Assembly (NCBI RefSeq): GCF_000169175.1
Contig: NZ_AAWS01000034.1
Coordinates: 37,160-101,159, forward strand
Length of the DNA: 64,000 bases
Reading direction: 5' to 3'
Source of the DNA: Microscilla marina ATCC 23134
Lineage (GTDB): Bacteria > Bacteroidota > Bacteroidia > Cytophagales > Microscillaceae
Made by a program: the position numbers and the translations under genes. Under the pieces are notes generated by a model, which saw only the letters and a list, made by a program, of their open reading frames with translations, was not told where the DNA came from and did not search any database. This document shows, in pieces, positions 25,240 through 33,886 of the stretch. How positions within the stretch are numbered: the first letter of the stretch is position 1; each line of letters begins with the position of its first letter.

Positions 25240-26478
25240 ATGATAGAGCAGCAAATAGAGCTCATGGCTCCGGCAGGGTCATTTGAAGCGTTGATGGCCG
25301 CCATTCAGGCAGGCGCCAATTCGGTATATTTTGGGGTAGATCAGCTCAACATGCGCGCCCGTGCCACTATGAATTTTACCTTGGATGATTTGGGTGAAAT
25401 TGCTAAAATATGCCAACAATACAACGTTAAAACCTACCTTACCCTCAACACCATTATTTATGACCATGACTTGTCGTTGTTTAAACGCATTGTACAGCAG
25501 GTAAAAAAACATAATATTACAGCCATCATTGCCAGCGACCAGGCAGTGATTAGTTATGCCCACTCTCAGGGGGTAGAGGTACATATTTCTACCCAAACCA
25601 ATATTACAAACATAGAGTCTGTAAAGTTTTTTGCCCACTTTGCCGATGTGATGGTGTTGGCGCGTGAGCTAAGCCTCAAGCAAGTAAAAGCGATAGCAGA
25701 CGCAGTGAAAAAAGAACAAATCACCGGACCTTCGGGCAAGTTGGTAGCGCTCGAAGTTTTTGCGCATGGTGCTTTGTGTATGGCGGTATCGGGCAAGTGT
25801 TATTTGAGCTTGCATACCCACAACTCATCGGCAAACCGAGGGGCTTGTATTCAAAACTGTCGCCGTACTTATACTGTCATCGATAAAGAGGAAGGCTTTG
25901 AGTTTGATATTGACAATGAGTTTATTATGTCGCCCAAAGACTTGTGTACTATAGACTTTTTAGATCAACTGCTAGACACGGGTATCAATGTGCTGAAAAT
26001 AGAAGGCAGAGGGCGGGCTCCTGAATACGTAAAAACCGTGATTGCTTGTTATCGCGAAGCAATAGATGCTTACCAGGCGGGTACTTATACCTCTGCCAGA
26101 GTAGAAGGCTGGATGAAACGTTTGCACAATGTATACAATCGAGACTTTTGGGGAGGCTATTACCTGGGGCAAAAGTTAGGGGAGTGGACAGACACGAGTG
26201 GCTCGAAAGCCCGCCAAAAAAAGGTGTACCTAGGTAAAGGCATGCACTATTTTTCTAACCTGCAAGTGGGAGAGTTTAAGATAGAGGCACAATCGTTGAA
26301 AAAAGGTGATCAAATACTCATTACCGGACAAACTACCGGAGTGATTGAGACAAGTGTATATGAAATAAGGGTAAACAATGCCATAGTAGACGAAGCCAAA
26401 CGAGGTGAGGCTTGCTCGTTTAAGGTAGCGGCTAAAATTCGCCCATCAGATAAGTTATATAAGGTAGTAGAGGTGTAA
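25240..26478 (+). CDS. U32-family protein, probable tRNA/rRNA hydroxylation factor (TrhP/RlhA-like)
   Basis: 412 residues from the ATG at 25240. It begins with the family motif LMAPAGSFEALMAAIQAGANSVYFG, and has the U32 signature EVFAHGALC. Four cysteines (about 180, 187, 203 and 207; GALC, GKCYLS and RGACIQNCRR) form the probable iron-sulphur site. The motif VLKIEGRGRAPEY follows. E. coli relatives TrhP and RlhA are needed for prephenate-dependent 5-hydroxylation of tRNA U34 and 23S rRNA C2501; the length fits TrhP better than RlhA. Protease activity of the family is doubtful. A ferredoxin gene starts 16 bases after the stop, which supports a redox role. Confidence 0.9.
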   Translation: MIEQQIELMAPAGSFEALMAAIQAGANSVYFGVDQLNMRARATMNFTLDDLGEIAKICQQYNVKTYLTLNTIIYDHDLSLFKRIVQQVKKHNITAIIASDQAVISYAHSQGVEVHISTQTNITNIESVKFFAHFADVMVLARELSLKQVKAIADAVKKEQITGPSGKLVALEVFAHGALCMAVSGKCYLSLHTHNSSANRGACIQNCRRTYTVIDKEEGFEFDIDNEFIMSPKDLCTIDFLDQLLDTGINVLKIEGRGRAPEYVKTVIACYREAIDAYQAGTYTSARVEGWMKRLHNVYNRDFWGGYYLGQKLGEWTDTSGSKARQKKVYLGKGMHYFSNLQVGEFKIEAQSLKKGDQILITGQTTGVIETSVYEIRVNNAIVDEAKRGEACSFKVAAKIRPSDKLYKVVEV

Positions 26479-26494
26479 GCAAACTTGAAAGGCC

Positions 26495-26722
26495 ATGGTT
26501 ACAATTACCCAACAACGACACAAATGCATTGGTTGCCATTATTGCGTAGAGCTTGCCTATGACCGCTGGCGTATGTCGAAAAAAGATGGTAAGAGTGTGT
26601 TATTAGGTGCCACTGAAAAAAAAGGGTTTTATACGGTGAGGGTAGGAGACGAAGAACTGGACGATAACCTAAAAGCAGCGGAGGCTTGCCCGGTAAAAAT
26701 TATTCAGGTGCGGCAACGATAG
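26495..26722 (+). CDS. Small single-cluster ferredoxin
   Basis: 75 residues. Cluster ligands are visible as C-x2-C-x2-C near the N-terminus (KCIGCHYC) and a lone Cys-Pro near the C-terminus (EACPVKII). That pattern holds one [4Fe-4S] or [3Fe-4S] cluster. It lies 16 bases downstream of the U32 gene and in the same direction, so the two are almost certainly co-transcribed; it may donate electrons to, or help assemble the cluster of, the U32 protein. That link is inferred from position. Confidence 0.9.
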   Translation: MVTITQQRHKCIGCHYCVELAYDRWRMSKKDGKSVLLGATEKKGFYTVRVGDEELDDNLKAAEACPVKIIQVRQR

Positions 26723-27332
26723 ATGTGGTTGCTGCACCCATAATTAGATGTAATACTCCGAGGATATTTATTAGTTTTGCTCTTGTTTTGTTGTATCAAT
26801 ACTCAAAACTTACACCTTTTTTTATAAAAAAGATTGCTACCAGGGAAGTTTTTAAACAAAAACATGAGTTATTTGTTTTAACCTCAAAAACAGTAGATTA
26901 TTTTGTTAAATAACTTTTATTGTACACTATATTTGGCTGTTAAAAGCTCATCAAATCTACTTCAACCTCTTTAAAAACCTCCCTTCATTTTACTACTAAC
27001 CAATTAGTTATACTTTTTGCAACTGATTGCCAGAGTGATACTTAGGCTTTGAAAAAGACTTGTTTTTTGTTCATTCTACCCTGTATAGGTTCACTCACTT
27101 ATTTTGCCAGTACCAGGCTGCACTCCATAAAACGTGTTCTCCTTAAAATATTAGAATTTATGCGATTTTTTGAATATAAATCAAAATAATATATGGATTT
27201 GTTATATTTGTACTTGTTTATATTCTGAATAGGTGTATCAAAAAACAAGTGCATAAATTTGCTTCATCCCGATAAGTTACTACTTTCGCATCATTCAATT
27301 ATATTACGCACAATTAAATACACTTATTTACG
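26723..27332. other. Intergenic region with a possible promoter for the protease gene
   Basis: 610 bases without a supported gene. TATATTTG at 27203-27210 matches the -7 element TAnnTTTG and would give a leader of about 115 bases for the protease; no TTTG box stands at the ideal distance. No terminator hairpin after the ferredoxin gene was seen. Confidence 0.4.
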
Positions 27333-29567
27333 ATGAAAATTAATCAATTCTGGGCAAAATCGATCAATTCGATTTTGTCCACACTTTTGCTTGTCTTTTT
27401 TGCAAATCTTCAAGCATGGTCGCAAACCCCTCTAAACGACCTGGTAGAAAAAGTAAACTTCAAGTTTGACAGTAAATCCCGTACTACGGGCAACTCATGG
27501 AAAGATGTGCAGTTGCCCACAAATGCGATTTATGGGCGTTTTATTATTTCTAAGGCTAACCTTGGGAAGTATAGCAAAGTTATTTTCACCTCTTACAAAG
27601 ATGGACAACAGCAAGTTTTGACTGGTGGACAGCTAAGAGAGTGGGGCAACTCTAGTGCTTATTTTAATGGTAACCAATTGAGCGTACAGGTTATTCAAGA
27701 CTCACGCGACAAAGGGCATGTTTTTCTTGAAATGGAGCAAATGATTGTGGGTTATCCTACCCGTGGCATCAAGTCGCAGTGTGGTAGTACTGACGATCGC
27801 ATACCTTCAAACGATGCAGCAGTTGGCCGTATTGTACCAGTAGGATGTACAGGGTGGTTAATTACCAACGGTAAAATGGTAACAGCGGGTCACTGTACAG
27901 GTTCAAGTGCCCAAATACTGGAATTCAATGTACCTGCTTCTAACTCTAATGGCTCTATTGTACACCCCCCAGTAAAAGACCAATATCCTCTTTTGACTTC
28001 TTCATTGCAAACTGGTTATCCATCTGAAGACTGGGCAGTATACAACTTAGGCACCAACTCTGAGACTGGTTTGACGGCATTGGCAGCTCAAAACAAGTCT
28101 TTCAACGTGGTACAAACTAATGCTGCAAACACGATCAGAATTACTGGTTTTGGGGTAGAAAAAAGCAGCAACAATCCTTATAACCCTGAAAGAAACCAAA
28201 CCCAACAAACCCATACCGGACCTTTTTCGAGTGCTACTGGTACTAAATTGTACTATGCCACAGATACTGAGGGTGGTAACTCTGGTTCGCCTGTAATTGA
28301 TGAGGCTACTGGTAACGCGATTGGTGTACACACCCACGGAGGTTGTTCTACAGGTTCCAATAGCGGAACAAACGCGCAGTTACAAAGCTTTTGGAATGCA
28401 ATGGGGCTTGGTGACGGTAACCCCGACCCAGGTACTTACTGTGTTTCTAAAGGAAACAACGTGAGCGATGAATATATTAGTAAGGTAGTATTTGGCAGCA
28501 TCAACAAAAGCTCAGATGGCGGCAATGGCTATTCTGATTTTACGGCGACAAGCACCGATGTAGCACTTAATTCTACCACTACCATCTCTATTACCCCTAC
28601 CTGGACAGGTACTCAGTACAACGAAGCCTACAGTGTATGGATTGATTTTAACCAAGACGGTGATTTTGGTGATGCTGGCGAGCAGGTCTTTACTAAAGCG
28701 GCAAGCCAAGTTACTCCTGTAACTGGTAATATTACCATTCCGGCCAGCGCCAAAGAGGGAACTACCCGTATGCGTGTGTCAATGAAATACAATGCAGTGC
28801 CTACTTCTTGCGAAACTTTTACTTATGGTGAAGTAGAAGACTACACCGTAAACATTACTAATGGAACCACCCCTGCACCTACTTACTGTGCTTCTAAAGG
28901 TAATAATGTGAGCGACGAATATATTAGTAAGGTAGTATTTGGTAGTATCAACAATAGCTCTGACGGAAGCAATGGTTACACCGATTTTACTTCTACGTCT
29001 ACCTCTATAGCTCCTGGCAGCAGTGCTACAATTACTATTACCCCTACCTGGACAGGTACTGTATACAGCGAAGGTTACAGCGTATGGATTGACTTTAACC
29101 GTGATGGTGACTTTACCGATGCTGGTGAGCAAGTATTTACTCAGTCGGCTACTCAAAGTACGTCTGTATCTGGCACAATTAGTATTCCTGCTTCGGCTAC
29201 TACTGGCGCTACTCGTATGCGTGTATCAATGAAATACAATGCAGTGCCTACTTCTTGCGAAAGCTTTACTTATGGCGAGGTAGAAGACTATACGGTAAAC
29301 ATTGGTGGAGCTTCGGTAGAAAGTGCAGCTAAAAATTTGCCTGCCGAAACTGTAGTATTGTACCCAAGTCCTGCCAAATCTGGGCAAAATATCAATATGA
29401 GAAGCAACCAGGCTGGACAAGTATATACAGTAATGTCTGCCTTGGGGCGTGTAGTGTTGAGCGGTAAAGTATCAGATAGCAATTTTCAGATCAATACTTC
29501 TAAACTGGGCAAAGGCTTGTACATCTTGCGCGTGGGTAAGTCTACCAGAAAATTTTTGATTGACTAG
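27333..29567 (+). CDS. T9SS-secreted trypsin-like serine protease with two GEVED domains
   Basis: 744 residues. Signal peptide 1-31 (ends LQAWSQ). The trypsin-like domain spans about 150-357, with the catalytic triad visible as His187 in TAGHC, Asp233 in EDWAVYNLG and Ser317 in EGGNSGSP. Two GEVED modules follow (about 368-516 and 517-660), each with WIDFNxDGDF and TYGEVEDYTV motifs; they are common adhesive modules in this phylum. The last 75 residues are a type A T9SS sorting domain (VVLYPSPAKSG to KGLYILRVG), so the protein crosses the outer membrane by T9SS and is anchored or released. The two GEVED modules are also very alike at DNA level. Confidence 0.95.
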   Translation: MKINQFWAKSINSILSTLLLVFFANLQAWSQTPLNDLVEKVNFKFDSKSRTTGNSWKDVQLPTNAIYGRFIISKANLGKYSKVIFTSYKDGQQQVLTGGQLREWGNSSAYFNGNQLSVQVIQDSRDKGHVFLEMEQMIVGYPTRGIKSQCGSTDDRIPSNDAAVGRIVPVGCTGWLITNGKMVTAGHCTGSSAQILEFNVPASNSNGSIVHPPVKDQYPLLTSSLQTGYPSEDWAVYNLGTNSETGLTALAAQNKSFNVVQTNAANTIRITGFGVEKSSNNPYNPERNQTQQTHTGPFSSATGTKLYYATDTEGGNSGSPVIDEATGNAIGVHTHGGCSTGSNSGTNAQLQSFWNAMGLGDGNPDPGTYCVSKGNNVSDEYISKVVFGSINKSSDGGNGYSDFTATSTDVALNSTTTISITPTWTGTQYNEAYSVWIDFNQDGDFGDAGEQVFTKAASQVTPVTGNITIPASAKEGTTRMRVSMKYNAVPTSCETFTYGEVEDYTVNITNGTTPAPTYCASKGNNVSDEYISKVVFGSINNSSDGSNGYTDFTSTSTSIAPGSSATITITPTWTGTVYSEGYSVWIDFNRDGDFTDAGEQVFTQSATQSTSVSGTISIPASATTGATRMRVSMKYNAVPTSCESFTYGEVEDYTVNIGGASVESAAKNLPAETVVLYPSPAKSGQNINMRSNQAGQVYTVMSALGRVVLSGKVSDSNFQINTSKLGKGLYILRVGKSTRKFLID

Positions 29568-29599
29568 TGTCTCTATTAGTTTCAAGCCCTTAGCTACAA

Positions 29600-30265
29600 G
29601 CTACAAGTGGCTCGGAACACTTCAAGTACAAGGTTGCTTCTACAACAGAGGCAGCCTTGTATTGCTTTAGAAGCAGGAGCAAAGAAAGTTTTTCATAATC
29701 AAATCCTTCGCTGTAAGCTACAAGTGGCTCGGAACACTTCAAGTACAAGGTTGCTTCTACAACAGAGGCAGCCTTGTATTGCTTTAGAAGCAGGAGCAAA
29801 GAAAGTTTTTCATAATCAAATCCTTCGCTGTAAGCTACAAGTGGCTCGGAACACTTCAAGTACAAGGTTGCTTCTACAACAGAGGCAGCCTTGTATTGCT
29901 TTAGAAGCAGGAGCAAAGAAAGTTTTTCATAATCAAATCCTTCGCTGTAAGCTACAAGTGGCTCGGAACACTTCAAGTACAAGGTTGCTTCTACAACAGA
30001 GGCAGCCTTGTATTGCTTTAGAAGCAGGAGCAAAGAAAGTTTTTCATAATCAAATCCTTCGCTGTAAGCTACAAGTGGCTCGGAACACTTCAAGTACAAG
30101 GTTGCTTCTACAACAGAGGCAGCCTTGTATTGCTTTAGAAGTAGGAGCAAGGAAAGTTTTTCATAATCAAGCCCTTGGCTACAAGTGGCTTAAAACATTT
30201 CAAGTACAAGGTTGCTTCTACAACAGAGGCAGCCTTGTATTGCTTTAGAAGCAGGAGCAAGGTAG
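29600..30265 (+). repeat. Tandem array: five 117-bp units plus a sixth shortened one
   Basis: Units start at 29600, 29717, 29834, 29951 and 30068, each 117 bases, almost identical; a diverged sixth starts at 30178. Each unit holds a 15-bp hairpin, TACAAGGTTGCTTCT-ACAAC-AGAGGCAGCCTTGTA, with two G-U wobbles when read as plus-strand RNA. As 117 is divisible by 3, long frames stay open on both strands (a 39-residue repeat), but these have no start context or protein-like character and are not called as genes. The array starts 33 bases after the protease stop codon. Up to 30488 the rest holds only decayed repeat fragments. Confidence 0.95.
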
Positions 30266-30488
30266 CTTCTCAGGATCAAGTTCGGAGTGCAAGCATAAAC
30301 TTTCTAAAATCTAAGGATACAAGTTACACCGCGTTAAACTTGCGTTAGAGCAGACTTCGGAGTACCTCAGCCATATAACTATAAAGCAATAGAGTAATAA
30401 AACTATCAAACCATTTTATCTATCAAACTATATTTTCCGCCTATTTTTATAAATTAGCCCCCTTTCTCAGGAATGAAAAAAACGATAT

Positions 30489-32192
30489 ATGAAACAGTTC
30501 ACAAAGCTTTCATTGCTTTATAGTGTTTGCTTGGGTTTGTTTTGGGGTATGTTGCCTTCGTTGGCGCAAGCCCAAAGCGTGTATGCCCCCATTAACAACG
30601 ACTACGCCCATCTCATTAAGCGGTATGAGATCAAAAATGGTAAGTTTCTCAATAGCTTGCCTACCCAATTACAGCCTTATTCGCGCAAGGGCATTGCCCA
30701 ACTTGCCGATAGTGTGCAAAAAAACAGTACGAGGCTTTCGCCACAAGATGAGTTTAACCTTGTCTATTTGCGCAATGATAACTGGGAGTGGAGCAAAACC
30801 GCAGACAATGATACAAAGCGTCCTTTTCTGAAGTATTTTTTAGAAAAAAAATCAGATTTTTATCATTACCAAAGCGACGACTTCGAGGTACACGTAAACC
30901 CAGTTATTGGGGTAGGGGGTGGCCTGGAGCGGGGCGACATTAGCCAAACTCCCTACTTTAGCAGCAGAGGGGTAGAGTTACGGGGAATGATTAGTAAAAA
31001 AATAGGCTTTTATACCTTTTTTACTGATAATCAAGCGCTTTTTCCTACCTATGTCACCAACGAAATTACGCGGCTCAATGCAGTGCCAAACGAGGGGTTT
31101 TATAAAAGACCACTGAACGAAGACAAGGTCGATTTTTTGACCGCACGTGGTTATATTACCTTTGATGTAGTCAAGAACATCAGCTTGCAGTTTGGGCACG
31201 ACAAAAACATTGTAGGGCACGGTTATCGGTCATTGGCATTGTCTGACTACTCCAGCAATTACTTGTTTATGAAGCTCAATACCAACGTCTGGAAACTCAA
31301 CTACCAGAATATTTTTGGGCAACTGACCGCCGAGGTGCTCAATGCTGACGGCTTACGTCCCAAAAAATACTTTGCCATGCACCACTTGAGTGTAAACATT
31401 ACCAAAAACTTTAACATTGGCTTGTTTGAGACTGTCATGTTTGCCCGTAATGATACCACTAACTTGAATGGGGGCAGTGGCACTTTTGATTTTAACTATC
31501 TTAATCCCATCATTTTTTATCGCTCGGCAGAGCAACAGCTGGGTAGCCCGGATAATGCCATGTTGGGAATGGACTTTAAATGGAACTTTTTGAAGCGTTT
31601 CTCATTGTATGGACAGTTGGTCATTGATGAGTTTGTGATTTCGGAGGTACGCAATGGTAATGGTTGGTGGGGTAACAAGCAAGCCGGGCAGTTGGGTTTA
31701 TTGTATATAGATGCCCTGGGGGTAAACAACCTCGACCTGCGGGGCGAAGTAAACATTGTTCGCCCATATATGTATCGCCACAATTTTAAGTACCGAAACT
31801 TTACCAATTACAACCAAGCCTTGGCGCATCCTATAGGAGCCAATTTTTATGAATTTATTGGCATAGCCCGTTACCAGCCCGTCAAACGCCTCCAGCTGGC
31901 CGCCAAAGTGTTGTATACCCGCTATGGGGCAGATAGTACAGGTACTAATTGGGGCAGAGACATTTTTACGTCGCAAACCTTTCAGCAAGAATATGGCAAC
32001 CGCATTGCCCAAGGCATTGAAACCAACCTGGTATTTGCTGATTTTAACGCCAGCTACCAGTTGCTTCATAATATGTTCATCGACTTGCAGGCTACCTTAA
32101 GGCAGCAAACCAGTGCTTTGGGCACCCAGCGCAACCTAATGGGTACGGTACGTTTTCGCTGGAACATTGCCCGTCGTTTGTATGAGTTTTAA
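30489..32192 (+). CDS. Outer-membrane beta-barrel protein, Wzi/RemB-like
   Basis: 567 residues with a signal peptide (1-28, ending SLAQAQ). The mature protein is rich in alternating beta-strands and ends WNIARRLYEF, an aromatic terminal strand typical of outer-membrane barrels. The segments QFGHDKNIVGHGYRSLALSD, FYRSAEQQLGSPDNAMLGMD and NGWWGNKQAGQLGLLYIDA are what I recall from the Bacteroidota family annotated as capsule-assembly Wzi or gliding protein RemB. It may bind surface polysaccharide or support gliding; neither is shown by sequence. It lies between the hairpin array and a terminator, as a single-gene unit. Confidence 0.7.
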   Translation: MKQFTKLSLLYSVCLGLFWGMLPSLAQAQSVYAPINNDYAHLIKRYEIKNGKFLNSLPTQLQPYSRKGIAQLADSVQKNSTRLSPQDEFNLVYLRNDNWEWSKTADNDTKRPFLKYFLEKKSDFYHYQSDDFEVHVNPVIGVGGGLERGDISQTPYFSSRGVELRGMISKKIGFYTFFTDNQALFPTYVTNEITRLNAVPNEGFYKRPLNEDKVDFLTARGYITFDVVKNISLQFGHDKNIVGHGYRSLALSDYSSNYLFMKLNTNVWKLNYQNIFGQLTAEVLNADGLRPKKYFAMHHLSVNITKNFNIGLFETVMFARNDTTNLNGGSGTFDFNYLNPIIFYRSAEQQLGSPDNAMLGMDFKWNFLKRFSLYGQLVIDEFVISEVRNGNGWWGNKQAGQLGLLYIDALGVNNLDLRGEVNIVRPYMYRHNFKYRNFTNYNQALAHPIGANFYEFIGIARYQPVKRLQLAAKVLYTRYGADSTGTNWGRDIFTSQTFQQEYGNRIAQGIETNLVFADFNASYQLLHNMFIDLQATLRQQTSALGTQRNLMGTVRFRWNIARRLYEF

Positions 32193-32257
32193 CAACAAGC
32201 GAGTGCAAAGGCTTTGTTTAAAGTACTTGTTAGACGAATCGAGCTTTAGCAAAGTTC

Positions 32258-32298
32258 TAAATCCCCCGAGCCAAGTTCGGGGGATTTGGTTTTTTTTG
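32258..32298 (+). terminator. Terminator after the Wzi/RemB-like gene
   Basis: Stem AAATCCCCCGA / TCGGGGGATTT with a 7-base loop and a following run of seven or eight T. Confidence 0.9.
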
Positions 32299-32402
32299 CT
32301 GGTTTTGAACAAGCGCTCGCCTCTTTTTTTTCGGTACCTATACTTTTTTGATTAAATGCCGTATAACAGGCAATACAATTATCAAAGTAAGAAAAAGAAA
32401 GC

Positions 32403-33827
32403 ATGAAAAAGAGTAAAGCTGCTAAAGGTCAGCATAAAAATACCATGAATCGGCGCAAGTTTTTAGGCACAGCAAGTTGTGCTGCTATAGGTACAACTAC
32501 CTTTTTTTCCTCCCTTTTTAACTTAGGAATGACCAATGAAGCAGCGGCTCGCTCATCGGTTGTAAACAAAGATTACAAAGCACTGGTGTGTATACTGTTA
32601 GCCGGAGGCAATGACTCGTTTAATATGTTGATTCCTAACGATGCAGGTACTTATGCCGAGTATGCAACTACCAGGGCTAACCTTGCCATTAAAAAAGACC
32701 ACATACTTGGGCTAAAGCCCTTGGTCACCGGACAGCCAATGTTAGGACTGCACCCGTCAATGCCCGAAGTTCAGGAGTTATTTAACAAAGGCGATGTGGC
32801 TTTTTTGGCAAATGTAGGCACATTGGTACAGCCTACCTCCAAAGCTCAATACACCAATCAGTCAGTATCATTGCCTTTAGGGTTGTTTTCGCACGCCGAC
32901 CAAATACAGCAATGGCAAACCTCTATCCCTCAAAGTCGTGCCGCCTATGGTTGGGGAGGACGTATGGCGGATATTTTGCAGAGTATGAACACCAACCAAA
33001 ATATCTCTATGAATATATCTTTATCAGGACGCAACGTGTTTCAGTCTGGCAATAAGATAGCAGAATATTCGATAGAGCCACGAGGGTTAGGCAGTGTAGG
33101 CATCAGAGATTATGGCGGCGATGATATGTTGGATCAGATTCGTACTACGGCAGTAAAAAGTTTGATGGAGCAGCAGTATGCCGATGTTTTTACCAAGGCT
33201 TACGCCGATGTAGTGAGTGGTTCACAAGCTACTCATGAAATATTTAGCAAAGCCATTCAACAAGTAAATGTCAAGACAGTATTTTCTAAAAACGAAATTT
33301 CACAAAGTTTGCAAATGGTTGCTAAAACTATTGCAGCGCGTAAATCGCTCAATGTAAATCGACAAACTTTCTTTATTACATTTGGCGGTTGGGACCACCA
33401 CGACAGGGTATTGAAAAGCCAACGAAAAATGCTGGCAGTATTGAGCAAAGCGCTCAAAGAATTTAACACGGCTATGCAAGAGTTGCAAACCCACCACGAG
33501 GTCACTACTTTTACTATTTCAGATTTTGGGCGTACGCTTACCTCTAACGGCAACGGTACCGACCACGCCTGGGGAGGCAATGTAATGATGATGGGTGGTA
33601 AAGTAAAAGGAGGCAAAGTGTATGGAAAGTATCCTTCGTTAGCGTTAAATAGCCACCTGGACGTAAACAACGGAGTATTGCTGCCTACCACGTCTACTGA
33701 TGAATATTTTGCGGAACTTGCTCGCTGGTTTGGAGTATCTAACACCGATTTGGCAGATATTTTTCCTAACCTTCGCCACTTTTATTCGCTGGGTAGCACG
33801 CCCCCCATTGGTTTTATGGCAAGTTAA
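32403..33827 (+). CDS. DUF1501 protein, Tat-exported
   Basis: 474 residues. A twin-arginine-type signal is visible in MNRRKFLGTASCAAIGTT; the ATG of this motif (32445) is an alternative start and may be the true one. The DUF1501 domain shows LAGGNDSFNMLIPN, GLHPSMPEVQELF, the FGGWDHHD motif and FSDFGRT-like sequence (ISDFGRTLTSNG) with DHAWGG. The fold is related to alkaline phosphatase/sulfatase proteins, but the activity is unknown. The DUF1800 gene follows 59 bases downstream. These two families occur together across Bacteroidota and Planctomycetes, usually with DUF1800 first; here the order is reversed. Confidence 0.92.
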   Translation: MKKSKAAKGQHKNTMNRRKFLGTASCAAIGTTTFFSSLFNLGMTNEAAARSSVVNKDYKALVCILLAGGNDSFNMLIPNDAGTYAEYATTRANLAIKKDHILGLKPLVTGQPMLGLHPSMPEVQELFNKGDVAFLANVGTLVQPTSKAQYTNQSVSLPLGLFSHADQIQQWQTSIPQSRAAYGWGGRMADILQSMNTNQNISMNISLSGRNVFQSGNKIAEYSIEPRGLGSVGIRDYGGDDMLDQIRTTAVKSLMEQQYADVFTKAYADVVSGSQATHEIFSKAIQQVNVKTVFSKNEISQSLQMVAKTIAARKSLNVNRQTFFITFGGWDHHDRVLKSQRKMLAVLSKALKEFNTAMQELQTHHEVTTFTISDFGRTLTSNGNGTDHAWGGNVMMMGGKVKGGKVYGKYPSLALNSHLDVNNGVLLPTTSTDEYFAELARWFGVSNTDLADIFPNLRHFYSLGSTPPIGFMAS

Positions 33828-33886
33828 ATCATAGCCTTTATTCTATCTGATTCCCTCCATTTTATTGATTAAATTATTTTGAAAAA

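Noticed and set aside
29590..30248. Long open frames on both strands across the 117-bp tandem array (186 and 213 codons)
   Set aside because: They exist because the repeat length is a multiple of three and the unit has no stop in those frames. There is no start context, the repeated 39-residue peptide is not domain-like, and the hairpin explains the conservation better.
33257..33745. 162-codon minus-strand frame inside the DUF1501 gene
   Set aside because: Codon-shadow of a well supported gene.
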